A DNA stretch of 64,000 nt from Hevea brasiliensis. Lineage: Eukaryota > Streptophyta > Magnoliopsida > Malpighiales > Euphorbiaceae. Where the stretch lies: NCBI RefSeq assembly GCF_030052815.1, contig NC_079505.1:61873309-61937308 (forward strand). Direction: 5' to 3'. This document shows positions 45,414-56,336 of this stretch, one piece after another; position 1 is the first letter of the stretch, and each line of letters begins with the position of its first letter. Below the pieces are notes generated by a model. It searched no databases, was not told the DNA's origin, and was given only the letters and a program-made list of their open reading frames with translations. The translations under genes were made by a program, and so were the position numbers.

Positions 45414-46023
45414 GGAGAATGTATTTTGACAACCATATCTTTACAGTTGTCAACATACCTGTGTCATTACCCATCAACAGTATGTCATCCACATATAAGA
45501 CAAGGAAAGTGATAGCACTGTCACTAACCTTCTTATATAAACATGGCTCATCCTCATTTTTGATAAAACCAAAGGATTTAATGGCTTCATCAAAATGAAT
45601 GTTCTAACTCCTCGAAGCTTGTTTCAACCCATAAATGGATCGCTTTAGCTTGCATACCTTGGTACCATCTTAGGATTTAAAGCCCCTAGGTTGTTCCATG
45701 AAAATGTTTTCTTCAATGTATCCATTGAGAAAAGCTGTTTTGACATCCATTTGCCAAATCTCATAATCATAGTATGCAGCTATTGCTAATAGAATGCTAA
45801 TTGATTTAAGCATAGCAACAGGCGAGAAAGTCTCCTCATAGTCAATTCCTTGCTTTTGGCGAAACCCTTTCGCTACTAGCCTTGCCTTATAAGTCTCTAC
45901 CTTTCCATCAGAACCAATTTTCTTCTTGAAAACCCATTTGTTCCCTATAGGTACAATACCTTCAGGTGGGTCAACAAGATCCCAAACTTGATTCTTATAC
46001 ATGGAATCAATTTCAGATTTCAT
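45414..46023 (-). pseudogene. C1 reverse transcriptase core
   Basis: 46023-45670 encodes the copia RT start, NQVWDLVDPPEGIVPIGNKW, YKARLVAKGFRQKQGIDYEE, IWQMDVKTAFLNGYIEENIF (first catalytic Asp) and EQPRGF. A stop at about 45669 precedes DGTKVCKLKRSIYGLKQASR; another stop replaces the Trp after SRS. FLVLYVDDILLMGND near 45480 keeps YVDD. A one-base shift at about 45415 moves the frame into the RNase H part. It would reverse-transcribe element RNA; now inactive. Confidence 0.88.
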
Positions 46024-46032
46024 AGCATCAAT

Positions 46033-47190
46033 CTATTTTGAAGAGTCTATATTTGATATAGCTTCTTCATAGGTAAGTGGATCATCTCCATGATCTAATT
46101 CTTCATGAGTAGACAACTCTTGTTCTTCTTCATGAAGGAAACCATATCTCACTGGTGGGTGAGATACCCTGGTTGTTCTACGAAGAACAGCTATAGATGT
46201 TTCATCAATGGGTGTAGGTTGACTAGATGGATCTATATCCATATGATCTGTTGGTTGGTCAGAATTCTCCAATTCCAACTCTATTTGCCTTCCTTTGCCT
46301 CCTTCTTGGACAAACTGTTGTTCAAGAAATGTGGCATCTCTACTCACCACAACCTTTTGTGATGTAGGCAAATAAAAATAATATCCAAAACTATCTTTTG
46401 GATATCTAACAAATCGACCCTTTTCTGATCTGGTTTCCAATTTATTAGTGTTCAGCTTTTTGATATAAGCTGGACAACCCCAAATCTTAACATGCTTAAG
46501 ACTTGGTTTTCTTCCATGCCATATCTCATAAGGTGTGGAAGAAACTGATTTTGATGGAATCCTATTCAGAATATACAAAGCTGATTCTAATGCAAATCGC
46601 CAAAAGGAGATTGGCATATCAGTATAGCTCATCATACTACGTACCATATCCAATAGGGTACGGTTTCTCCTTTCAAATACACAATTCAACTGTGGTGTTC
46701 CTAGAGGTGTCAGTTGGAAACAATGCCATGCTCTCTCAAGTATTCATCAAATTCAGTACTCAAATATTCTCCTCCACGATCTGATCGAAGAGCTTTAATA
46801 CTCTTTCTTGTTTGATTTTCTACTTCAGATTTAAATTCTTTGAACTTTTCAAAGGATTCATGTTTGTATTTCATCAAATACAAATACCCAAACCTTGATT
46901 TATCATCAGTAAAGGTAATAGAGTAATGAAAATTGCCTTTAACCATTTCCTTAAATGGATCACACACATCACTATGTATTAGCTCCAAAATATTTTCATC
47001 CCTTAGCCCTTGTCCAACAAAGGGTGATCTAGTCATTTTACCCTGAAGGCAAGATTCACAAGTTGGAGTAGGCTCAGAGCCCAATGAGGATAAAATCCCC
47101 ATTTTCTCCAATTTTGCAATCTTATCTTCTGCAACATGACCTAATCTTAAGTGCCAAATATATTTTGAATTTTGAGTTGATTTTCATCAT
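46033..47190 (-). pseudogene. C1 integrase
   Basis: Starts with the end of the pre-integrase zinc region (CESCLQGKMTRSPFVGQG, both Cys kept). The core has ELIHSDVCDPFKEM (first Asp), FTDDKSRFGYLYLMKYK and KALRSDRGGEYLSTEF (second Asp). The frame stops at GIVSN (46710). It resumes at 46689 with VFERRNRTLLDMVRSMMSYT; the catalytic Glu is in FERRN. PYEIWHGRKPSLKHVKIWGCP and the linker to RT follow. The HxxxH part of the zinc region is out of frame (IYLALKIRSC) next to a deletion that removed the protease. Confidence 0.87.
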
Positions 47191-48030
47191 GGCATTGCAT
47201 TCTTTTAGATTGCTATACTCTGGATAGTGGAAACACTTTCCTGCTGGTAGTGGAAACACTTTCCTTTCCCTTTGTCAACTTTGATCTTTGTTTTTCAGTT
47301 TGGCTATCTTCTTGGAAGGACCAGGAATCTGAGGTTTCTTTTTCTTATTGCCCTTCTTCTTGTTAGACTTTCCAGTAGAAGAAGATGCAATCAAAGCTAC
47401 CTCTTTTCCTTTATTGCCCAACATATTCTTTTGGGCAATAACCAGCATGTTGAGTAAACTAGCCAAGGTGTATTCCGATTGAGTTATATGGAAATTTGTC
47501 ACAAATTTCCCAAAAGACTCTGGAAGGGACTGAAGGATCAAATCTGTCTGTAGTTGGAAATCCATGTTGAAGTCAAGATGTTCCAACTGCTCAATCAACT
47601 GAATCATCTTGTGGACATGATCCCTAACATTCTGTTCCTCAGACATCCTCATGCGGAACAGCTACCTAGATATCTCATACCTAGCATTCCTACTGTGCTC
47701 ACCATACAACTCTTATAGGTGAAGGAGGATCTAACTCGCACTCTGCATGTTCTCATGCTGCTTCTGTAACTCATTACTCATGGAAGCAAGCATGTAACAC
47801 TTAGCTCTCATATCATGCTCCTTCCACTTGTCCAAAGTTTCATGTTCCTCTTGAGTGGCCTCTGGAGGTAAGGGACTAGGAACATTTGAATCTAGAACAT
47901 ATCCGATATGTTTAAGGTTCAGGACAAGTTTCAAATTTCTTAGCCAATCAGAGAGATTAGGTCCTATCAACCTATTGCGATCAAGTATGCTTGCAAGGAT
48001 ATTGGATGGTGGTGGTTGTTCTATGCTCAT
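47191..48030 (-). pseudogene. C1 gag, protease deleted
   Basis: ATG at 48030: SIEQPPPSNILASILDRNRL, GPNLSDWLRNLKLVLNLKHI, AKCYMLASMSNELQKQHENM, then a stop (47731). The frame resumes as 47652-47275 with MRMSEEQNVRDHVHKMIQLI, LESLP-type QSLPESFGKFVTNFH and a lysine-rich tail. This is the copia gag (UBN2/Retrotran_gag family). Compared with C2, about 0.5 kb is missing after the tail: the zinc knuckle end, the protease active site and the start of the pre-integrase domain. The join near 47215-47265 shows a short direct repeat (tagtggaaacactttcc twice). Confidence 0.86.
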
Positions 48031-49765
48031 TATTATCAGAAAATTAATTGCAGAAAATAACCAGATTAATTAGTAAATGTATCAAGTAATTAACCAAAAT
48101 GATTATGGTCTTTTAATCAAATTGGGTCTCCCACTAACTAAGCGAATCCTACACTTCTAAAGTAGAAAACAGAAATCCTAGTTGGATGGATTTCTAGTGG
48201 GTGATTGAATTCTTATAATTCTATTGATCATCCTCAGGTACATCCGTTATTGGAATTACAATAAATTATAAGTAAGCAACTCCTTTCCCATCACATCTCA
48301 TGTGAGGTTCAATCCTTCACCTAGCCCCTAATGCTCAAAATCTCAGGTACATCCATTATTGAATTATCTTGCATTAGTTAAGTTGATCCCATTGAGCCAG
48401 TAATTATGCAAATAATTTTAATGTCCTCAGGTACATCCAATATTGGCCACCAAACCATTTACATATTTACAACATCTCATACTTAATAATTATTCTTAAT
48501 AAAATCTCTTAAATTAATTGCATCTTATGCAACTATTTAAAATTTCTTAAAATAATTGCCCCAATGGAGGGCCCATGTTATAATTACTTTAATTATAGCA
48601 TTTTCAACTTAATCATTTGTTTGGAAGATTTTATAGTCATCCTAATTACTATTAAGGTCTCACTTTGCACATTATCCATTTAGCATGCATATATCATATA
48701 ATTGCATACATTTCTATAAATCTCATGCATTCATGGATAAGTAGTAAATATGGTATGATCATGGACTTTCTAAGGGATTCAATTCTGAGCCACCAAGAAT
48801 TGAATCAGGGCATTCCTAGGTGCATTTCATTCATTCATTTTACAAGAGTTGCTGAAGGAGTACATAATCAACACTTGATCTTGAATTCCTCCCACTGGTC
48901 CCACCAATGCTCTTGACCCCCTTGAACTTCTTGCAATCCATTATTTTATAGTAATCCTTGGCATACCAAGGCGAATTTACAAGAACTTAAATAAATGAAT
49001 TACAACTCAAAAATTATTACAAACTTAATAATATATGCCCAAAATAAATTAAAATAAATCAATTAATTTACAATCCCAAAGAAACATAAAAGAAATAAAT
49101 CCAATCACATTGGTCTTTTATAGTCCATGATCATCTATCATGCGTATCACTATTTAACAATTAAATAAAACATATATACTTAAATTAAATTGAATGTCGC
49201 ATATTCAACTTAAAAATCCAGATTTGAATATGATTCAAATAAATTTAAAAATTCAGATTTGAATCTCATTCAAACAAATTTAAAAATTCAGATTTGAATC
49301 ACATTCAAATAATTTTTAAAAAATCAGATTTGAATCACATTCAAACAATTTTTAAAAATTTAGATCTGAATATTATTCAAACAACTTTAAAAAATCAGAT
49401 TTAAATATGATTCAAACAACTTTTAAAATTCAAATTTGAATCACATTCAAACAACTTTTAAAATTCAGATTTGAATCACATTCAAACAATTTTTTAAAAT
49501 TCTGATTTGAATCAAAATTTAATTGTGTGATTAAAATTATAATTAAACAATTTCATTAGACATAGGATGAGCTTTTAGAACATACAACAATTGCAAATTA
49601 AAAAGCAAAACCTTTGCACCACCCATGAAGCCAAACCATGAGCACCATTTATTGTGTTCTTCAAGCATGCCGCCACATATCCATTGCAACCAGCAATGGA
49701 TAAATCATCTCATGATCAAACACACAATTAAATCATATAATCAACAATCTAAATGGCAAATATAA
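48031..49765 (-). other. C1 leader between PBS and gag
   Basis: Noncoding, 1.7 kb. It holds three copies of a ctcaggtacatccattattg-like motif (about 48236, 48349, 48424), a block homologous to the leaders of C0 and C2 (48678-49140), and a minisatellite (49219-49514). The open stretch at 48665-48916 is a chance ORF on the antisense strand. Confidence 0.75.
49219..49514. repeat. Minisatellite in the C1 leader
   Basis: Eight full units and one partial of about 33-35 bp, with the core gatttgaatcacattcaaac and an A/T-rich spacer (aatttttaaaaattca). Each core holds an inverted repeat, TTTGAAT...ATTCAAA. C0 has about two units (8712-8770) and C2 one (about 61520). Confidence 0.88.
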
Positions 49766-49779
49766 TGGCTCTGATACCA
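49766..49779 (-). other. Primer-binding site of C1
   Basis: Minus strand TGGTATCAGAGCCA, perfectly complementary to the initiator tRNA-Met 3' end in its first 12 bases, 2 bp from the LTR end. Confidence 0.9.
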
Positions 49780-49781
49780 AT

Positions 49782-51888
49782 TGAAGGAACGGAAGTGTGA
49801 AAAACACAAGTTTATACCAATGAATTCAAAAATTTTCACCTAGGGTCACATGCATCATGCAAGATTTATTTTTAACTATTTGATTTCAATGATAAACAAC
49901 ATATTAAATCTCTTTTAATATGTTTTTGTTTCTGTATTTGCTATTTAATATTTTAAAATTAATCAGATTAATTTTAGAACCCTAGATTAAATCAAGAATG
50001 ATTACACTAACCTCTTAATGCACTGCAGCATATTTGCGCCTTTGAGATTCGTCTTCAGGATACCAAATGTTGTCCCTCTAGCTTGTCTACACCAAGAACA
50101 CCTATGGCAGCCCTTGAACAGCTTCTAAAGCTTTTTCTATTAATTAAAAATTCAAGTTCTGCCTTTTAAGAGATTAGAGATATAAACAGGACACTATAAA
50201 TAATTTCTAGTATTTTTAATTCAAGAGATTGATGGCTAATCTCTTTGAATTGATGAGAGATGAAGAGGAAGAGGGGGAGAGCTTCAAAATGGCGTGACAA
50301 AGGAGTGTGGCTGCTGGTTGTTTTTTGTTTTCTCATAACAACACTTATATAGCTAGGTTAACACATTAAACCCTTGCTACATATCACCCTTTGATTAGCT
50401 CTAGGTTTAAGTGACCCAATCACATTGTGCCAAGTGTCAAACCTATTTTTAATCTTAATTTTAATCATCTTACATGATTAAAAGACATTTGAAAAGCTTA
50501 TGTGTAATTCCATGTGTCACCATCTCATGGTGCCACGTGTCACACTACGAAATGACCAAAATGCCCCTGTGTCTTAATTTTGAGTTCTTAACCCAAAATA
50601 ATTATTTCTCTTCTTCTAATTAATTTATATCAAATATAAATTAATTAATTAATCTCTATTAATTAATTTCTCATTAATTAAATTCTTATTTAAACACTTT
50701 AAATATAAATTTAACTTATAATATACATCCAATAATCTAGATTTGGTTTCAAGTCATGCTAGGGACTTTGCAATCTAATTGCAAACCAAACCTATTTAAT
50801 TAAACAATTAAACTCTTTAATTAATTAATTAAATCATATTTAATTTGGTGATAACTTGTGTATGTGTGTGACTTACTAGGCTCATCACTAATTGGCAATG
50901 AGACATGATATCAACTCTTAATATCATCAGAACTCTTTCTTACCATAAATGATTTCTCTAAATCATTTTATGTACCTCATAGACCATGGTTAACACCTAG
51001 CATAGCATGCCATGGCTACCCAATTAGTAATAAGGTTTACCTTAAATGAACCTATAATCATATGTTACCATGCACTAGAATCTCTTTGTTACAAAATCCC
51101 AACTCAAGCTGGAGTCATGGTTTATGTCAAACTCCATTTGCTATGAATATTATGTTCTCTTTTAATTCCAGTTCTTGATTAAAAAGATTTTCTCATCAGA
51201 AACTCTTTTCTGATTAAATCTATCTGTTCTGGCCAGAAACTTGAAACATCAAGAATAATTAAATGAACATAGGATTTTATCTCTATTTACTCAGAGGAAC
51301 AGAATCCATCTTGATCAACACCTATCTCCATATATAACTAGTAGGAGCCAACACATGCCCATATACCCATATACAGTACAAGTATGAAAGCAGTATTAAA
51401 CTCAAACTGCCTATATACAAGATAACTGTGCTATCTCAGGTCTAAAGATTATATGCACTGAGATGATTTATGACAAAACATTGACAAGAGTAAACTCCAT
51501 GTGCTTGTCATAAGTGTCACTGGTTTGGCCTACTTATCATTTATAAGTACCTATCATGTTTGTCATATGGCATGAGACTCACCATTTCATCTTATTTATA
51601 TCTCATATAAATAACTTGGGAACAAATATGAATACAATCTTTCTGGATAAGTCATGTCCTTATTATGAAGTATCCTCGATTGTAAACCTATTTATGATAC
51701 TTTGTGCTAGAAATAATGTCACTCATATTCTTAACAACATAATAATAATATTTCTAACAAAATATCAATGGACATTTTCTATTACACATAAATATATTAT
51801 GTAAATGGAAAAGTAGAAAAGCCTTTTGTTAATAAAAATATGTACAAGATGCATACTAAATGATATGCTCTAGGGCATACCACTAACA
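49782..51888 (-). repeat. 5' LTR of C1
   Basis: TGAAGGAACGG ... CCACTAACA, 2107 bp. A TATA box, TATATAAG on the minus strand, lies at 50344-50351. Short ORFs such as 51556-51804 recur in the other LTR (44161-44409) and are not genes. Confidence 0.92.
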
Positions 51889-51951
51889 AGTTCATAATTC
51901 CCCTAGCTACTGTAAGAAAAATTTTATCTAGAAATAATAAAATTTTCAAAA

Positions 51952-52990
51952 ATGGATTCTATTTTATGCAAAACTACTTCTCTTTCAAACTTCTACCTCT
52001 TCTTCAGAAACAAAAAGGATAATTAAGAGTGAACAAATTAATATTGAAGATTTTGAAAAATCAATTGATGATTGGGAAATTCCAAAAATCCAAAAGGATA
52101 AGATTTACAAAACCTCTAAATACAGTTATTTTCAAAATAGATTTCACTATCAAAACTGAAGAAAGAGATATCCAGCTTTTAAAACCCTTTGAAACTATTC
52201 ATCTTTTTTGTCAAAACTCTTTACAAAAACATAAAGATAAATATTATAAATATATTCATATAGGTTTGGTCCAAGTAGGAATTAAGCCTCTTGTAAAAGG
52301 ACTGAATACCTCCATTCTAGTAGTTGTTCTTAGAGACTCTAGGTCTATAAACTTCCAAGATTCATTGCTTAGTTTGATTGAATCAAGTTTGTGTAGTGGA
52401 CCTATCTCTTTTACTTGCAATCAAAATTTTATTATTTCTTTAAGTGATAGAAACATCTTAAAAGCTCTTATCTTATAAATCAAAACTCACAATTACAAAA
52501 TGATTAAAGGATCAATCCCTCTTGCTTTGATCTTCAAAGTCCATTGCGAAGCTATGGTTTCTGCTTTTGCTACAAAACACTATTTCCAAAGCAGAAAAGG
52601 AGAAACTTTGCTCTTACAAATAGATCTTACAAAATCCAACACTGTCATCCCAAGACCCATCTTATGGAAAGACATAACCTTACTAGATGAGTGGATCTTA
52701 GAGGTTGCTATTAAACCTAAACTTCTAGTGTTTTTAAAACCCAATACAAATATAAGGCAGATTATTCAGTATATAGATGGTAGAGTCAAACTTAGTTTTG
52801 ACCAAAAGTCTATTAGTTCTAGGTATATAGATGATTCTTTAACACCTAGTACCATAGATTTAGGAGGGGTTTCACAGCTACTTACCATCATAAACATACC
52901 TCTTACAAAAAATTTCTGAAAAAAGATCAAACTAGAGTCTAGACATTCTCTCAACTGAAGAATTACCTTACAAAATATAGCCTAGGTTTT
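51952..52990 (+). pseudogene. Caulimovirid movement protein (30K superfamily)
   Basis: A possible start is ATG at 51952 (MDSILCKTTSLS). A frame change leads to SEQINIEDFEKSIDDWEIPK and TSKYSYFQNRFHYQ; another frame change enters the open stretch to 52478 with YIHIGLVQVGIKPLVKGLNT and VVLRDSRSINFQDS, the conserved core of 30K-type movement proteins in caulimovirids, ending ISLSDRNILKALIL. After one stop it continues (52500-52919) as IPLALIFKVHCEAMVSAFAT, TLLLQIDLTKSNTVIPRP and WILEVAIKP. Such proteins open plasmodesmata for cell-to-cell spread. At least two frameshifts and one stop make it nonfunctional. Confidence 0.8.
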
Positions 52991-53129
52991 CTACATCAGA
53001 TATACCTAGGACCTCCTTACAAAATGTAAATTATAGTACAGACATTCCCCATCCTATTTACACTAATTTGCAAATAGAAATTGTAGAAAAATAGGTTTTA
53101 CCTCTAACTTCCCCGACCTTCTCTGCAGT

Positions 53130-53640
53130 TACAGAAAACGTAGCTAATGAGCTAAATGTTTTACAAAAAGAATTTGCTGTAGATAAAAAATTATTTGCAA
53201 ATGTTTTTTATTTAAAGAAAATGAACCAAAAACATTGTGGTTTTTCAAAAACTTTTTGCAACAAAGACATGACATACAAAAACAATTTTATGAATTTATT
53301 GAAAACCATCAAGTTCATATTCTATTCTTTGATCGGTTTGAGATATATGCCTCTAAAAATTGCATCTCATGCCCATTTACAAAATCTTTGAACCCTGTTA
53401 TAGTTAGGAGTAAAAAACCAGAATGGGAAATCTCTAATGGTAGGAAAATAAAGTCAAATCATCCTCCTCTTAGACAAATCATGATGATCCATCTTGACCA
53501 GATTGTAGAGGCAAACCCTTACAAAAAGGTAAATAAGAGTGATTCTGTGAATATTAGAAATATTATTCAGCAAAATAACTTTACAAATGCGTATCTCAAT
53601 ACCATAGGAAATCAACTTTCTATAATAGAACAAGCCTAGA
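53130..53640 (+). pseudogene. Caulimovirid region between movement and coat proteins
   Basis: A frame near 53140-53235 reads ANELNVLQKEFAVDKKLFAN. After a shift the open stretch 53235-53639 has WFFKNFLQQRHDIQKQFYEF, HILFFDRFEIYASKN, KPEWEISNGRKIKSNHPPLR, VNIRNIIQQNNFTNAYLNTI and ends before a TAG. This segment is characteristic of petuvirus-like polyproteins; its function is unknown to me. Confidence 0.65.
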
Positions 53641-54182
53641 AAGTAGTAATTTTCTCTACTGAAACTCCAAAATCTAATAATACAAAATTTAAAAAAAAAA
53701 ACCTTGTTTTCAAACCCTTTTAAGTTTCCAAAACTAACCAGCAAAACATACAAAACAGTAGAACTAAATTCATGCAAGCTATTAGGAATTAACTCAGCAG
53801 ATTAGAAACATCCCCTTCTGCTCCTGCAGCACTTGACACTTCTCAAGCATCCCAGAGAAGTGTCGACATCCTAAAACATGACTCAGATTGATAAAACCTC
53901 AAAGAAAACCCTGAAATAAATAGGCTTTATTGGCAGAAAACAGAACCTCTTCTAGTAATAGCTCCAGACATAGACATAGAGAATAGACTTAACATTCTGA
54001 CTCAATCAAAATTCAATGCCTCCATTGTCTATGAATTGAACATAGACGGTATGTCTGAATACAATATCCTTAGTTTGCTCTAACAAATGACCATGGTAGC
54101 AAATGCCTACAAAACCCAATTAGGTATCCCAGATAAAGCCATTGTTGAAATCCTGATAGCAGAATTTTCAAAACACAGCTCA
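53641..54182 (+). pseudogene. Caulimovirid coat protein, N-terminal half
   Basis: After stop-rich sequence, a frame from about 53890 reads LKENPEINRLYWQKTEPLLV, then LTQSKFNASIVYELNIDGMS, a TAA, and QMTMVANAYKTQLGIPDKAI up to IAEFSKHS at 54180. The element C2 is inserted here; the tryptophan-rich motif that should follow is found at 63968-64000. The same TAA occurs in the fragment at 42066-42240. Confidence 0.75.
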
Positions 54183-56301
54183 TGAAGGAGTGGAAGCGTG
54201 AATTAAAGGGCATTAGAACCTTGAATTTCAAAATTATTTCTAAGGTTGCATGCACCATACCAAGTGTCTTATGGTCCTAATCAATTTTCAATGCCCAATT
54301 GCATACTAAAACATATTTTAGCATGCATTAAAATTTCATGTGCCATTAAATATTATGAATTAATATTTAATTCAATTAAACCCTAACTAAAAGAGGCATT
54401 TTTAGGTACTAACCTCTTGATGAACAATTGATGCAAATCCGACTCTTGAAATGTTCTTAGGACTCCAAATGTTGTCCCTCTAGTTTGTCCACCACAAGCA
54501 CACACCAAAGTTGTAATGGCAGACCCTAGATTGGCTTTTAAAGCCTTGTTAACCAATTTTGAGATGGGGTTTATACTTTGTAAAGGTTGTATGAATGTTT
54601 TGGGAGTTAGAAACACTTTCTAATAATTTTAATTCAAGAGAAAATCAAAGTTTTTCCTTTGAATCAATTGAGAAATTAAAGAGGAGAGGAAGACACCAAA
54701 AGTGACGGCAACTTGAGAGAAAAGAGAGAGGAGTGATTTTTCCTTTATAACTTTTCTTTATATACTTAGGTCAAACCCTCACTAGCTCTCTTGCCACATG
54801 TCATCACAAGATTCCATCTTGTTATTATTTGATTTAATCCTATGAAGCCAAGTGTCAAGCTCCATTTAAATCATGACATGTGGTCTTCCATCATAGGAAG
54901 ACAAGTGGCAAGATCATATGGTGCCATTTGTCACGATCTCATGGTACCACATGTCACCAGTGGAAAGACCAATTTGCCTTTACTTTTAATTTGAGTTGTT
55001 AACCCAAAATTATAATCTCTCCTCTTTAAATCAATTTATATCAAATATTAATTAATTAATTAATTAATCTCTATTAATTAATTTCTCATAATTAAATTCA
55101 TATTTAATCAAATTAAATATAAATTTAATTTATACTATACATCCAATAACCTAGATTTGGTTTCAAGTCATGCTAGGGACTTTGCAATCTTATTACAAAC
55201 CAACCTTCTTTAATTAATTAATTAAACTCTTTAATTAATCAATTAAATCACATTTAAAATGGTGATTAGCTTGTGTAGATGTGTAACTCACTAGGCTCAT
55301 TACTTATTGGCAATAAGAAATGATATTAACTCTTAATATCATTAGAACTTTTTCATACGATAAATGATTTCCCTAAATCATTTCAAACATCTCATAGACC
55401 ATGGTTGACACCTAGCATAGTATACCATGGCTACCCAATCAGTAAAAAGGAATACCTTAAATGAACCTTTAATCATATGTTACCATGCACTAGAATCTCT
55501 TCGTTACAAAATCCCAATTCGAGCTGGAGTCATGGTTAATGTCAAACCCCATTTGCTATGAACATTATGTTCTCTTTTAATTCCAGTTCTTGATTAATTA
55601 GATTTTCTTATCAGAAACTCTTTTCTGACTAATTATGTCTGTCCTGGCTAGGAACTTGAAATATCAAGAACAATTAAATGAAAATAGGATTTTATCCCTA
55701 TTTACTTAGGGTAACATATTTCATCTTGATCAGCACCTATCTCCATATATAACTAATGGGAGCCAACACATGCCCATATACCCATACACAGTACAAGTGT
55801 GAAAGCAGTATCAAACTCAAACCACCTATATACAAGATAATTGTGTTATCTCAGGTCTAAAGATTATATGCACTGATATGATATATGACAATGCATTGAT
55901 AAAAGTAGACTCCATGTGCTTGTTATAAACGTCACTGGTTTGGCCTACTTATCATGTATAAGTGCCTATCATGTTTCTTATGTGGTATGAGACTCACCAC
56001 TTTATCTTATTTATATCTCAAATAAATACCTTGGGAACAAACATGATTACGATCTTTCTGGATAAGTCATATCTTTTGTGAAGTATCCTAGATTGTGAAT
56101 TAATTTATGATACTTTGTTTTAGAAATACTGTCACTTATATTCTTAACAACTTAAGAATAGAATTTCTAAAAAAATATCAATGGACCTTTTCAATTACAC
56201 ATAAATATATTATATAAATGAAAAAGTGAAATTGTCTTTTTATTAATAAAATATGTACAAAATACATACAAAATAATATGCTCTAGGGCATACTATTAAC
56301 A
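54183..56301 (-). repeat. 3' LTR of C2
   Basis: Starts TGAAGGAGTGGAAGCG and ends TATTAACA. It matches 61854-63962 with several percent difference by eye, an older insertion than G1. A TATA box (TATATAAA, minus strand) is at 54757-54764. Confidence 0.92.
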
Positions 56302-56314
56302 ATCTCCCACTAGC
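56302..56314 (-). other. Polypurine tract of C2
   Basis: Minus strand gctagtgggagat directly before TGTTAATAG. The same tract is present in C1. Confidence 0.8.
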
Positions 56315-56336
56315 ACTAAAGCCATTCATTAGAATA

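Larger units (their letters stand above)
42387..51888 (-). mobile_element. C1: full-length Ty1/copia element with 2107-bp LTRs
   Basis: LTRs 42387-44493 and 49782-51888, both 2107 bp. Minus-strand order: 5' LTR, PBS, 1.75 kb leader, gag, (protease deleted), integrase, RT, RNase H, purine tract, 3' LTR. The gene order integrase before RT defines Ty1/copia. Flanks are agtta (42382-42386) and agttc (51889-51893), a TSD with one mismatch. The integrase/RT phrases (SERRN-like, PIGNKWVFKKKIG) suggest the Tork/Tnt1-Angela side, tentatively. It is inserted in the endogenous virus. Confidence 0.92.
51889..54182 (+). mobile_element. Endogenous caulimovirid, right arm (plus strand)
   Basis: Continues the viral sequence interrupted by C1: a short leader, the movement protein, a domain between movement protein and coat, and the coat N-terminal half up to the C2 insertion. 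Coat sequence resumes at 63963. The orientation is opposite to the main left arm. Confidence 0.82.

Noticed and set aside
49219..49514. Regularly spaced repeats resembling a CRISPR array
   Set aside because: Units are tandem with A/T-rich, similar spacers, not unique ones; the context is a plant retrotransposon leader with no cas genes.
38313..54182. Divergent gene pair with a bidirectional promoter between polymerase and movement protein
   Set aside because: The opposite orientations come from an inverted arrangement of broken viral arms with a retrotransposon between them; both arms carry stops.
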